From: Nematostella vectensis
Lineage: Eukaryota; Cnidaria; Anthozoa; Actiniaria; Edwardsiidae
Reading direction: 5' to 3'
Assembly: GCF_932526225.1 (NCBI RefSeq)
Contig: NC_064048.1
Location: 7,667,015 to 7,731,014, forward strand
Length of the DNA stretch: 64,000 bases
In this document: positions 1 to 9,470 of the stretch, in pieces
Numbering within the stretch: the stretch's first letter is position 1
Layout of the letters: the number at the start of each line of letters is the position of its first letter
Translations under genes and position numbers: made by a program
The notes under the pieces: generated by a model
The model's input: only the letters and a program-made list of their open reading frames with translations
The model's database searches: none
What the model was told of the DNA's origin: nothing

Positions 1-420
1 GGCCGTCCACACTAACACGGGTTCGTTCGAGGTCGTATTACTATTTGATATTTCTAGGCCTTTTGTCCACACTAACACACTCTAACACGGAGGTCGGATC
101 CATCGAATCCGGGTACTTTTGAGAACGCTGTTCAAAGTAAATCAAAATGAATCATTATACTTTTGTCCGTTGTGTGGACGGTCGAATCTGTATCAAAATG
201 AAAACGATAAGGCGTCATATCGCAGGCTCGTCTGCTGCTATGAGCAATCGCATGTCATAAAAATTACGTTACGCCGTACCTCAGCGTTTTCTGACGTTTG
301 AATCCGTGTTAGTTTGGACGGCTGGATCCAGGCGAAAACGATAGTGTGTACGCTAATCAAGTGATGCATTTTCGGCGAAACGAATCCGGATACTTTTGAA
401 TTCGTTTTAGTGTTGACGAC
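1..420. repeat. Inverted-repeat (MITE-like) element fragment at window edge
   Basis: The window opens with GGCCGTCCACACTAACACGG. Its reverse complement recurs, with one mismatch, around 305-327 (GTGTTAGTTTGGACGGC), and GTCCACACTAACAC appears again near 65. A second direct repeat, GAATCCGG.TACTTTTGA, lies near 104 and 383. The TIR-like ends, internal repeats and absence of a credible ORF fit one or more decayed non-autonomous DNA elements. The left boundary may be outside the window, so extent and target duplication are unknown. Confidence 0.5.
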
Positions 421-1927
421 AACGCATACAATCACACAATCACGAACTTCATACAATCATAAAAAAAAACAATAAACGTCAAAAACTACAAAAACTGCAC
501 ACATAATCAGATCATTTCCCACTACAAGGATCCACAAAGACTATTCGCTGCAAGGAGTTTTAGATTTCGATATAAAAAAAACCCTCTCTTGACCAAAGCA
601 AGTTTAAGTTAGCGGCAATTTCTTGTTTTTGAAGATGACTAATAGTACGTAAGGTAACTTACGGTTTTCGAGTTTGGCGAAAACTGTCAAAGCGGAGAGT
701 TATCTTTGGGATGGGTCTGGACTTTTGCAGCAATTGTGTTTTTCATCAAAAGTTTGAGGCTCACCTTTGGTTGCGGTGAACTTGTCTTCCCTTCGGAAGT
801 CTCCTCCATCTGTATCACATTGCTGAGAATTGACTCCAATTAGTATTAGACTTAGCTTAAAGGAGACAAGAAATTTCTTATCCATGTTGTTTGCTTAGCT
901 TATTTGATTCACAAGTGATCTGTTCATGAGCGAAGTAATATAATGGTAATATTTTAGTATTTTTGTGTTGAATAACTTGTTCAAAAGAATTGCACGCCAT
1001 TGTCATGGTAACCAAAGTCATAAAGATATGAACAAAGTTTTAAAGACAAATAGAAAAGCAATTAATTTTATTGTAGAACAATGCTTGAAGATAAATACTG
1101 TTCTTGTTAACGCCTTAATTTCGTGTGTTGGTGTTAATAGACTCACTGTCGTTCAGAATTGTAAAATTCTTTCTCAGTTTTGGCGAGAGAAGTTTGATGT
1201 CAAACTATGCAATCTCATGTTTCATTAATGGTTGGAAAACATTTCACTCTGGGGGCACAAACAGAGTGATTTGAGCCGATTGAATAAAATCTGCTTAATA
1301 CCTTAAAATAATATAAAAGAATAACCACCATTGTTAAGCAAGCAAAATAATTGCTTTTTGCAGGCACGAACACAGGTGCATGAGATGAAACGAAAAGGGA
1401 GGCAATGAAAATAGACTAAAAAGTTAGATCTTTTTCTGGCAACAAAAACATACATGGTTGGGTCATTTTGTGGACGCGGTAAATCCCGTCCTTTGTATGT
1501 TGTTGGGTATGGAATTTTGGCTCTTTTTCTTCCTCGCTGCTATTATTTATAGTTTAGTAACCCATCGAGAGGTGGACATCATGTGGAGCAAATTAAACGA
1601 GCGACACAGAAAGCTCTGCGCAGGAAGATTAAGTTATTTTGGCATCCACAAAACAGTCAAAATCATGCGGAATAATTAGAAAAATTAACCAGGTTCATTT
1701 AATGACCTCTGATCTTTCAGTGTTGTTTGAACGCCTCACACCTAGCGGATGGAAATGGATTGAAAATATTACTTTTACCGGCAATCACTCAAGTCGGACT
1801 AAAAACCTTTATAATTAAGAAACTATTTATGACTAATGTTTCGACGCCTGAGGAATCCTTAAGTGTGGAGAAAAAAATATGTTTTATGTAGCGAAACTGC
1901 CATCATCGACTCTCACTGACTCTCATT
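421..1927. other. Non-coding A/T-rich stretch, no gene recognised
   Basis: This stretch holds poly-A runs and scattered short ORFs of 60-90 codons (for example 965-1228 and 1458-1679 on the plus strand). None has recognisable motifs, good codon bias or splice context. The 1458-1679 ORF has one hydrophobic segment (FWLFFFLAAIIYSLV) but nothing else suggestive. I see no RNA gene. Confidence 0.5.
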
Positions 1928-2077
1928 GGCCGTTTTTATACTAGAGACTGCTAAGACGTCTACATGACCTTAGGACGTCCTTAACTTGTAGCGTAAAGTA
2001 GAGAAAAAAAAGCAGACGACTTTGATGTCTGACGGCTAAGACGTCTGAAATTAAGGGCGTCAAAACGATGCCCTTAT

Positions 2078-2326
2078 TGAAGAAAATACTCCTCGATGTT
2101 CAATTGGTTTTATTGACAAAGATGAGGAAGTCCTATGGCAATACAATAAATCAAGGATTATAATTAAACTGAGGATTACAAATAACGGTAACTAGGATAT
2201 AACAAATGAACGCGTAGGACTTACATGAATAATGTTCAAAACAAGATGGCCGGCTGCTCTCTTCTGAGCCGGTCAGCGGTCTTACATAAGACCTAGGCCC
2301 TAGCGGCCAGCGTTACACACTCTTCA
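2078..2326 (-). repeat. 3' LTR of Gypsy element 1
   Basis: 249 bp with TGAAGA...TCTTCA ends, matching 6331-6579 base for base as far as I can read. The polypurine tract lies immediately outside at 2327-2336 (plus strand TCCCCCCCAG). The outer flank CTTAT (2073-2077) is the target duplication. Confidence 0.93.
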
Positions 2327-2363
2327 TCCCCCCCAGTCCGTGAGTCTATACTAAGTCTAGAGT

Positions 2364-5300
2364 CTATACAAGGCTAGACGAACGGACTCCTGCTACTGTC
2401 CAATTCCCTGTCTCTGGTTCGTAGCGTTTTGGTCGTGTTCTCGCACGAGTTGGCCTTCTAGGTTCAGGGAGTGGCTGCGGGGCCTGAGATGAGGCGTCAG
2501 GCATACAAGAGGATACAGGGTCATTGTTGGCTTGAGTGGTAGGTGGTGTTTCAGCGACGGGTTCAGCGGGTGGAACTGTCTGGTTGCACTCTGTGGGTAT
2601 GACGGGATGGCTACCGTGTGAGAGTTGGGTGGTGACGTGAGGATTGCCCGTCAATGGTCCACTGCCTGTGGGAGGCGACGGTGAGCTGTTAAGTGTGGGT
2701 TGACACTCTGGAGATCTGGGTGGAGGTGGTGGCGTCCTGTACTGATGGTCTGGGGTGTATGCACGAAGGAACCGACGATTACGCAGGGTCAACCGTCCTG
2801 AGCCATCCACCTTTATCCTGTATTGGTCGTGGCCTGGCGACTCCACTACCATGCCTGAGCGGTCCCATTTGTTCGGGTGTGGGCCCTGCTGGTTCTGGAT
2901 GAAGACCCTTTCACCTAGCTTCAGAGGTCGAAGTGGTTTGGAGTGGCTCGTCAATGATTCGGTGGTACGTGATATGCGGGTCCGAAGGGCATCTTCCTTT
3001 GCCGCCCATGCTTGCCGCCACAGGGGTCGGATGTGTGGATTAGAGAACTTCTCTAGTCGATTGACGAACATGAGGGAGTCTCGAAGGGGTCGACCGAATA
3101 TGATTTGGGCTGGTGAAAGGTCGCAGTCCCGGTCCGGTGTGTTTCGTAGCTGTAACATGGCACGCAGGAAGCGATCGTTATCAAGGCTGCCGTTAGGACC
3201 AGTATTGGACATCAGGAGACGTTTAGCTGTTTTGACTGCCACTTCTGCTCTCCCGTTGGATTGTGGGAAGCCGACAGAAGACAGGCGGTGTTTGATCCCC
3301 CAAAGTCGGAGAAAGGTCTCGGTGCCGCCTGCTGTGAACTCTGGTCCGCCATCGCTTGATATCTCTGTTGGCACGCCAAAGGTGGCGAAGAATGCTCGGA
3401 GGTGACGGACCAGGCCAGCGGAGCCCCCTAGGTCAGTACCTGCGGTGGAGCTGAGGACCTCCACCCATCCAGAGAGCCGGTCTCCGACAACTAGGTAGTG
3501 GCGGCCACCAAAGTCGAAGAAGTCAGCGTAGACAGCCTCGAACGGGGTAGATGGCGGAGAGGTCGGGAGGGGCGGTGTGGCCGCTTGTGACGGGGCGTTG
3601 CGGTTGCAATCTGTGCATCCGTCTCTGGTGCCCTGAATGTCCCGTGACATCCCCGGCCAGAAGACAATGGCACGCGCTTGCTGCTCCATAGTAGAGGCTC
3701 CTTGATGTGCAGCGTGTAAGTGCTGGAGGACCCGTTTGCGGAGGGACATGGGCACAACCACACGGTCGTTGAGTAGTAGAACGCCATCCTGTGCATATAT
3801 CGACTCACAGAGATGTCCGAGACTTGAAAGCGCCGGGTCGTTAGGGTCAACAACAACATCTTGTTCAATGAGGCGTAGGAGGTGACCTAGGCATGGGTCC
3901 GTAGCAGTCTCTTGTGCGAGGATCGGCCACGAGATGGCCCCAAGATCATGTGCGTCGTTCCTGATGGAGGCCATGAGGGCCGACTCAACCATGTCCGGTA
4001 CACTAGGAGTTGAAGTTGCGAGACTGTTAGTTGAGCCTGATGGGGATGGGTGTCTTGATGTGGCGTCAGCCGCCTGGTTACTTTTTCCCGGTCGATGGGT
4101 GATGGTGAAGCGCCACGGGAGGGTACGCTGCTTTAACCTGAACAGACGGGAGTTGGTGATCTCATCGAGGGTGCGATCGCCGAAGATTTTGACTAGAGGC
4201 TTGTGGTCGGTGACTACCACAAGGTTGTCGCAACCCTGTGTGAAGTACCGGGTTTGCTCGAGACCCCAGGCAACGGCCAGGGCCTCTCCCTCGATGGCTG
4301 CGTAACGTTGTTCGGCTGGGGAGAGGAAGCGTGAGCCAGCCAGAGTGATCCGCCATCCTCCTGGGCAGCAGTCAGGTATACCAGAGGGGCAGCTACAGTG
4401 TTGCTGGAGGAGGAAATAACCAATACCTCTTCGGGACCAGTCGGGGCGAAGGCAGGTGCGCCTCTGCATGTCGTAGATTTCCACGCCCTCGCGGATTGCC
4501 TGAACAATGGCTTCTTTGGACTCTTGGAAGGCAGACTCCAGGTAAGGTGACCAGGTGAATTTGCACCGTGGGCTTAGGAATGGCTTAAACGGCGCCATGG
4601 TCTCGCGCAATTGGGCGTAGTTGGCCACCTGGTTGACCAGACCGAACCAGCTTCTGATGTCTGTCGTCGATTCAGGAGTGGGGAAATCACGGATGGCATC
4701 CAGGTACTTAGGGAGTGGCTCTATGGTTGAGTCGGACACCCTAAAGCCGGCGAAGTCCACGCACTTTTCGGCGAACTGAAATTTGTCGGGGTTCAGTACT
4801 ATACCGGACTGGCCTACGCATGTAAGGAAGTCGATGGATCGCCACCAGTGTTGTTCTAGGTCAGTATCATAATGGATTGTGTCGTCCACACACCGCTCTT
4901 TGCGCTCGAAGGCTGATAGGATAGCATCGAAACGACGGTTGTAGCCATCCCCTGACGAGAGGAATCCTTGTGGTGCCCTGGTGTAGCGCCAGCGCCCGAA
5001 GGGCGTAATGAAAGTGGTCAGGTGTCGATCTGCCTCGCGTAAGGGAACGCTGTGATAGCCGTTCCAAGCGTCGGTGACGGTCTTCCAGGTGTCCTTCGGA
5101 ATTCGGCGGGCGAGGTGGAAGGGAGACTCCATGGCAAAAGTCTCGCGCTGGCAGAATTTGTTTAGTGGCGAGAGATCCACAGTCCGGCGCGGTGAGCCGT
5201 CGTGCTTCCGGGTCACAACCATGCGGTGGCACCATGTGACAGGTTCCCCGTAAGGCACTCGTTCGATGACACCAAGGGCCTCGTCCCGGAGAAGGTCGTC

Positions 5301-6314
5301 GTATACCTTTTGCTGCCAGTGAAGAGGGATGGTGGCCGGGGTGTGGCACGCTCTGGGTGTGGCTGCTGGGTCTACATGTATCTCGATGGCGGACTGTTGA
5401 CTTTTGGCTGGTTGTCGCCTTTTGCGCCTACGGGCTCTGTAGCAATCGATGCATACCTGATGAGGTTTGGAATTCCAGCCCCGAGATCCTTCTGAGAAGA
5501 CGTGAAATGACACTTTACAATCAGGACAGGAGGCCTGTCGTGATTTCTCTGCTGCGCTTGGTGACTGGTCTGAGGGTGGCGTGTTTTTGTTACGCTGGAA
5601 GGACGACATCGCGGACAGGGTTGAAGACGGTAGGGCGTTTCGAGCCATCTCTTTACTCTCCACCGAGGCAATGACGTCATTAATTGGGTTGGTCAAGATA
5701 TCTGTAATGCCCAGAGTCTCACGCCTTATGTCTGAGTCGTAAATGCCATTTAAAAGGACGTCGCGTATGATGTGGTCGGTGTAGTCAACGGGTTGGCCAC
5801 ACGCACATGCTGCTGTGTATGCGCACGTTTCCGCTTTTCCCCGCACCCTGGCTGCGAATGCACGAAAGGTTTCGTCCCGTTCCTGTTTTAACTGGAGCAG
5901 CTCGGTACGGAGGACACATGTAGCGATAGGAATGACAGCTAGCGAGCGCATGGCTGCGGTCAAATCTTGCAAGGGCAACGAGGTGGCTCCTGGGTTGGCT
6001 TTCAGTAGGCTGTCCCCGAGGTCAGGGCCGGCACACTGGAACAGTTGGAAAGGCGCCTGGGCGTCAGTGATGCCAGATCCAGAACGGAAAACCCCCCATC
6101 GGCGCATGAATATGTTCCATTCCTCGATAGAGATCCCTATGTCCACTTTGGGTCGGTCGAGTTTCGGGCCTCGGGCCGGCGGTGGGGCAGTAGGAGCGGG
6201 AGGTAGTGCTTGATGTGCGAGGCCGTGGTTATTTAGTAACGCTACGGCGATTGCATCAGAGACATCCTGTGTTTTGAAGTCACAGTTGGGTACCGAACAT
6301 TCGACGATCACCAT
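2364..6314 (-). CDS. Gag-Pol polyprotein of Gypsy element 1, no protease recognised
   Basis: One open frame. The first ATG at 6356 lies in the LTR, so I prefer the next ATG at 6314, downstream of the primer site. Residue numbers here count from 6356. An N-terminal C-x4-C...H-x3-H zinc-like motif (20-48) is followed by a Gag-like region to about 265 and a C-x2-C...C-x2-C cluster (277-305). RT comes next, with TDAWNGY (428-434) and CVDD (489-492), then RNase H with D639, E689, D717 and D764. Integrase has H881/H884, C914/C917 and the triad D945, D1002, E1038, then a GPY/F-like module and a proline-rich tail. All catalytic positions for RT, RNase H and integrase are present. I find no D-S/T-G aspartic protease motif between the zinc cluster and RT, where relatives carry one, so the element may depend on protease supplied in trans. 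Confidence 0.9.
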   Translation of the reverse strand: MVIVECSVPNCDFKTQDVSDAIAVALLNNHGLAHQALPPAPTAPPPARGPKLDRPKVDIGISIEEWNIFMRRWGVFRSGSGITDAQAPFQLFQCAGPDLGDSLLKANPGATSLPLQDLTAAMRSLAVIPIATCVLRTELLQLKQERDETFRAFAARVRGKAETCAYTAACACGQPVDYTDHIIRDVLLNGIYDSDIRRETLGITDILTNPINDVIASVESKEMARNALPSSTLSAMSSFQRNKNTPPSDQSPSAAEKSRQASCPDCKVSFHVFSEGSRGWNSKPHQVCIDCYRARRRKRRQPAKSQQSAIEIHVDPAATPRACHTPATIPLHWQQKVYDDLLRDEALGVIERVPYGEPVTWCHRMVVTRKHDGSPRRTVDLSPLNKFCQRETFAMESPFHLARRIPKDTWKTVTDAWNGYHSVPLREADRHLTTFITPFGRWRYTRAPQGFLSSGDGYNRRFDAILSAFERKERCVDDTIHYDTDLEQHWWRSIDFLTCVGQSGIVLNPDKFQFAEKCVDFAGFRVSDSTIEPLPKYLDAIRDFPTPESTTDIRSWFGLVNQVANYAQLRETMAPFKPFLSPRCKFTWSPYLESAFQESKEAIVQAIREGVEIYDMQRRTCLRPDWSRRGIGYFLLQQHCSCPSGIPDCCPGGWRITLAGSRFLSPAEQRYAAIEGEALAVAWGLEQTRYFTQGCDNLVVVTDHKPLVKIFGDRTLDEITNSRLFRLKQRTLPWRFTITHRPGKSNQAADATSRHPSPSGSTNSLATSTPSVPDMVESALMASIRNDAHDLGAISWPILAQETATDPCLGHLLRLIEQDVVVDPNDPALSSLGHLCESIYAQDGVLLLNDRVVVPMSLRKRVLQHLHAAHQGASTMEQQARAIVFWPGMSRDIQGTRDGCTDCNRNAPSQAATPPLPTSPPSTPFEAVYADFFDFGGRHYLVVGDRLSGWVEVLSSTAGTDLGGSAGLVRHLRAFFATFGVPTEISSDGGPEFTAGGTETFLRLWGIKHRLSSVGFPQSNGRAEVAVKTAKRLLMSNTGPNGSLDNDRFLRAMLQLRNTPDRDCDLSPAQIIFGRPLRDSLMFVNRLEKFSNPHIRPLWRQAWAAKEDALRTRISRTTESLTSHSKPLRPLKLGERVFIQNQQGPHPNKWDRSGMVVESPGHDQYRIKVDGSGRLTLRNRRFLRAYTPDHQYRTPPPPPRSPECQPTLNSSPSPPTGSGPLTGNPHVTTQLSHGSHPVIPTECNQTVPPAEPVAETPPTTQANNDPVSSCMPDASSQAPQPLPEPRRPTRARTRPKRYEPETGNWTVAGVRSSSLV

Positions 6315-6320
6315 GATAAT

Positions 6321-6385
6321 GACTTCCTCATGAAGAAAATACTCCTCGATGTTCAATTGGTTTTATTGACAAAGATGAGGAAGTC
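6321..6385 (-). promoter_or_regulatory. Putative self-priming (fold-back) primer site of Gypsy element 1
   Basis: Immediately after the 5' LTR, in sense orientation, the site where a tRNA primer should anneal reads TGAGGAAGTCATTATC, not a TGG-type tRNA complement. Its first ten bases (6330-6321) are exactly complementary to GACTTCCTCA in the LTR (6385-6376), close to the predicted transcription start and 45 nt away. This is the arrangement known from Tf1/sushi-type elements, where the 5' end of the RNA folds back to prime reverse transcription. The pairing is seen directly; its use as primer is inference. Confidence 0.6.
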
Positions 6386-6579
6386 CTATGGCAATACAAT
6401 AAATCAAGGATTATAATTAAACTGAGGATTACAAATAACGGTAACTAGGATATAACAAATGAACGCGTAGGACTTACATGAATAATGTTCAAAACAAGAT
6501 GGCCGGCTGCTCTCTTCTGAGCCGGTCAGCGGTCTTACATAAGACCTAGGCCCTAGCGGCCAGCGTTACACACTCTTCA
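6331..6579 (-). repeat. 5' LTR of Gypsy element 1 (promoter side)
   Basis: In sense (minus) orientation this LTR contains a TATA-like block (AATTATAATCC) about 30 nt upstream of CCATAGGACTTCCTCA, then an AATAAA signal (CAATAAAACC), then the LTR end. This fits a U3 with promoter, a short R starting near 6385 and a short U5. The ORF's first in-frame ATG (6356) lies inside the LTR. Confidence 0.85.
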
Positions 6580-7093
6580 CTTATCTTCGACCTTATTTCG
6601 CGAGACGACTTTGTCGTCTGATATAAAGACGAGACGGCCTAAAACATACGGCCATATTAACATGAAACCGAGGTAAAGCCGAGTTTAGACAACACATCTC
6701 TAGGCCCATTCGCACTCCTTACATGTCTTGGTTTCTTACTAAGAGAAACGCCACATATGGCCATCGCTTGCACAGCTAGCATCTCATCTTCAAGATCAAA
6801 AAGCATCAATTTTCTTGTTCTTTTACGGTGTCCAGAAAAGAGATGCAGCTGCAGGTCTGCAGCTTTTTTTCTTCTTTTCGAAATTTGCTGAGAAAAATGA
6901 AGCATTTCGGCGCGAAAACCTAAACAAAAAAAGACTTCCCCGCGTAATGATCGTGCTGGGACCCAGTTCCCAATCGTGTTTTCTCACCAAAGGCCCTCTT
7001 ATGGCCGTCACGCTTTTATACCAGACGTCCTTACCTTTTTGCGATAAGGTCATCTTCTAGACGTCTAAGTCTTCTTCTAGTATAAAAACGGCC

Positions 7094-8084
7094 ATTCATT
7101 TTAAACATGTTAAAATTCGAAACGAGAGTTGATGAGATTTGCGCCGTTTGATAGCGGGAATGAGAGTATTTCGATCAGCTTTTCACAAAAAGTAAAATTT
7201 TACGTGTAATTCCCGGTTCAGTGATGAATCGAGAAGTCAAATAATTATTTTGAAAAAAAGGGATCACTTTCATCAATTCTCAAAGACCGTTTGATCGCAA
7301 TCCTGTGAGAGCTAGAAAGAGTAGGACTATCAACGACTCTCGCCAACTCTCATCTCCGTTTGATCGAGGCTTTAGTATTTTATATAAGCGGTTCGGCTCT
7401 AAACCTATTGCAAAATCATAATACAATCTATTATACTCCTAGTATTTCAATAACGCTTTACTCGATAGGAAATCATTGTATCTAGCCTGCAGTTCTTCAT
7501 GGGTAGCGTTTGTATAGATGAATCCTATGAACAAGGATTTTACAGTTTTTAAAGCATAGAAATCCTTTCATTTACGCCTATTTATTTCATACCCATGAAC
7601 CACTGCGGGCTAAAATTCATGGATAAACAAAATAACCGTGTCTCGCAAGTCGTCAAGTTATTCTGACGCAAGACCGCTTGTGAGGTACAAACTACAAGAA
7701 GAGAAGAGAGCGTGACAATAAAACAATAATAGATTCTGTTGAATTCATTATATCATCATATTATCATAATCTACCGTGACATGAATAATTACAAAGGAAA
7801 AACAGAAACGTGCAATATGGCGGTCATCAGAACTTCCTTAGGATGCAGCAATAACCCAACGTTAAAAAGCAACAACTCAATATAATTCACGCCAAAAGCA
7901 CCGTGAATCTATTCAGATGAAACAAGAAGGCTGCAAATTTTTATTTTTCGTTTGCTGTGATTATTCATAAAGACGAAAAGTTATTCTAACGAACTTTGAT
8001 GATAACTTTCTTGGATACTATAGTTAACTCAAGCACGTTTTAGGTACATTTTGGAGGGAACGAAGATTCAGTTCGATTCAGAAG
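7094..8084. other. Intergenic region upstream of the GT31 gene
   Basis: A/T-rich DNA with several diverged ACTCTC/GAGAGT-rich motifs (around 7120, 7310 and 7330) that echo sequence left of the TIR element at 1910-1925. CCGTTTGATCG occurs twice (near 7287 and 7366). A possible splice acceptor (CACGTTTTAG) ends at about 8042, shortly before the GT31 start, so a 5' non-coding exon is possible. No coding feature is supported. Confidence 0.4.
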
Positions 8085-9116
8085 ATGGTGCACAGGCTGG
8101 AAGAGTTAACCGAGCAGCATTCCGCAAAATGCTGTACATCTTCGACTTACAAATCCATCTTCTATTTCGTGGCGATATTGGCGACGATTCATTTTATTCT
8201 TCTAGTACTTTGGTACAGGCATCCGGCATTGATTGACAGTATTGGAATAACACCAAGGAATAATTCACAGATTTTTTCCCCGAGGATAACAGGTAACGTT
8301 TTTCTGATCATTTTAATCAACACTATTCCGAAGAACGTTGAGCGGCGAATGACGCTTCGTAAGACGTGGGTTGGAACAGCTAATGGCGGACCAATGACTT
8401 CAAATCTTGACCTGAAAGTTCATAGAGATTTGGGAGTTTATTGCGTTTTCATGGTAGCGGTGTCCGATGTCTTATCAGATAACAAAAAACTTCATAACGA
8501 AGCGGCGAGATATAATGATATTCTCCGCATAAACACAGTGGAATCGTACAGAAACATGATCACAAAAGTATGGGGAGGCTATGAATGGGCTTTCAAATTG
8601 AATCCCCGATTCTTCATGAAAACGGATGATGATATTTACGTGGATTTGCCTCACTTGGTTCACTGGCTGCATGATCCGTCTTTACCGCGGAAATTATACG
8701 CGGGCTGGGTCCTTCACCACGGAAGAGTGATGAGAAACCCAGGGAATGACTGGTACGTGAGTCATGCGGATTTCCATGAAAGGTATTACCCAGATTACTG
8801 CATCGGTCCTTTCTACGTTCTCTCTGGCAGTCTTCTAGGAAATATTCTCACGAACAAGAAAAATGTCAAAATGTTTAATGTGGAGGACGCATATCTTGGT
8901 GTTCTGTTGAGGTATTTGCATGTGTCGCCTTTGAATGTAGGGAAGACTTTTGTCTGGGAACCGAGACTTCCGAGTATGTTACCCAACTGGGAGAATGAGA
9001 AATTTTCTGAAGTTATTTGCCTTGGAGAGAGATTGACCGATAAGTTGCTTAGGTATATTCATTTGAAGTATGAGTATATTCACAAGACTGCGGAATACAA
9101 GTATATATCTGGCTAG
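8085..9116 (+). CDS. Beta-1,3-galactosyltransferase-like protein (GT31)
   Basis: A 343-aa, single-exon type II membrane glycosyltransferase, expected to act in the Golgi lumen transferring a UDP-sugar (galactose or GlcNAc) to an acceptor in a beta-1,3 linkage. A short cytoplasmic tail is followed by one signal-anchor segment at residues 24-43 (SIFYFVAILATIHFILLVLW). GT31 signatures follow in order: ERRMTLRKTW (86-95), NTVESYRNMITK (150-161), the metal-binding DxD within MKTDDDIYVD (178-187), YPDYCIGPFYVLSG (235-248) and VEDAYLG (266-272). The length matches the family. The ATG is in a good context (A at -3, G at +4). An overlapping ORF from 8051 in another frame is a shadow. The donor/acceptor specificity (B3GALT versus B3GNT) cannot be told from sequence. 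Confidence 0.9.
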   Translation: MVHRLEELTEQHSAKCCTSSTYKSIFYFVAILATIHFILLVLWYRHPALIDSIGITPRNNSQIFSPRITGNVFLIILINTIPKNVERRMTLRKTWVGTANGGPMTSNLDLKVHRDLGVYCVFMVAVSDVLSDNKKLHNEAARYNDILRINTVESYRNMITKVWGGYEWAFKLNPRFFMKTDDDIYVDLPHLVHWLHDPSLPRKLYAGWVLHHGRVMRNPGNDWYVSHADFHERYYPDYCIGPFYVLSGSLLGNILTNKKNVKMFNVEDAYLGVLLRYLHVSPLNVGKTFVWEPRLPSMLPNWENEKFSEVICLGERLTDKLLRYIHLKYEYIHKTAEYKYISG

Positions 9117-9309
9117 ATCCGTGGTATAGGATACCTTGTATATACCTTGTATATATAGTATACCTTGTACTTATCCGTGTTGCTATGCATTTATCCCTTT
9201 TCTTATGAAATTTATAACAACTACTTGCTAATTGAAAAGATAATACATTATAAGTGATTGCTTATTGCAATAGAAAAAGCACTTGCTATGGACTTAAAGA
9301 CTTTACTGT

Positions 9310-9470
9310 TTTTTTTATAGTTTTTTTTTTTTTTGGGGGGGGGGGGGGGGGTTGGAAGGTAGGGGGTTGGAGGGTAGGGGGTTGTGGGGGCAGATATTCA
9401 ACTTTTGGCAGAGGGGTACATTTGTGTTCTCTCTGACCACCCCCCCTCCCACCTCCCACCCCAGCTATAC
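9310..9470. repeat. G-rich / C-rich low-complexity tract
   Basis: A T run passes into about 18 consecutive Gs, then GGGGGTTGGAGGGTAGGGGG-type sequence to about 9390. A C-rich counterpart follows at 9437-9465 (CCACCCCCCCTCCCACCTCC). The G tract could form quadruplexes or pair with the C tract. It lies 200 bp downstream of the GT31 stop. Confidence 0.7.

Larger units (their letters stand above)
2078..6579 (-). mobile_element. Complete Ty3/Gypsy LTR retrotransposon (element 1)
   Basis: Two 249-bp direct repeats (2078-2326 and 6331-6579), apparently identical by eye, begin TGAAGA and end TCTTCA. They are flanked by the 5-bp target duplication CTTAT at 2073-2077 and 6580-6584. The element reads on the minus strand. 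A purine tract (CTGGGGGGGA in sense orientation) abuts the 3' LTR at 2327-2336, and a single long ORF carries Gag and Pol. Identical LTRs and an open frame indicate a recent insertion. The order RT, RNase H, integrase places it in Ty3/Gypsy. No chromodomain was seen after the integrase. It sits inside an older TIR element. Confidence 0.93.
1928..7093. mobile_element. TIR (foldback/MITE-like) DNA element split by a Gypsy insertion
   Basis: The left end begins GGCCGTTTTTATACTAGA (1928) and continues with GACGTCT and ATGACCTTA blocks. The reverse complement of 7044-7093 reads GGCCGTTTTTATACTAGA, followed by GACGTCTAGAAGATGACCTTA. These are imperfect terminal inverted repeats of at least 55 bp, with sub-blocks (GACGTC, ACGTCCTTA) repeated inside. 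ATT flanks both ends and could be a 3-bp target duplication. Subtracting the Gypsy element (2078-6579) and its 5-bp duplication leaves about 660 bp with no convincing ORF, so this is a non-autonomous element. Superfamily not assigned. Confidence 0.6.

Noticed and set aside
2693-6213. Plus-strand ORFs of up to 216 codons across Gypsy element 1
   Set aside because: They are antisense or out-of-frame shadows of the Gag-Pol frame, with no motifs of their own.
8051-8236. ORF upstream of and overlapping the GT31 start
   Set aside because: Different frame, no motif. The 8085 ATG gives the complete signal-anchored enzyme.
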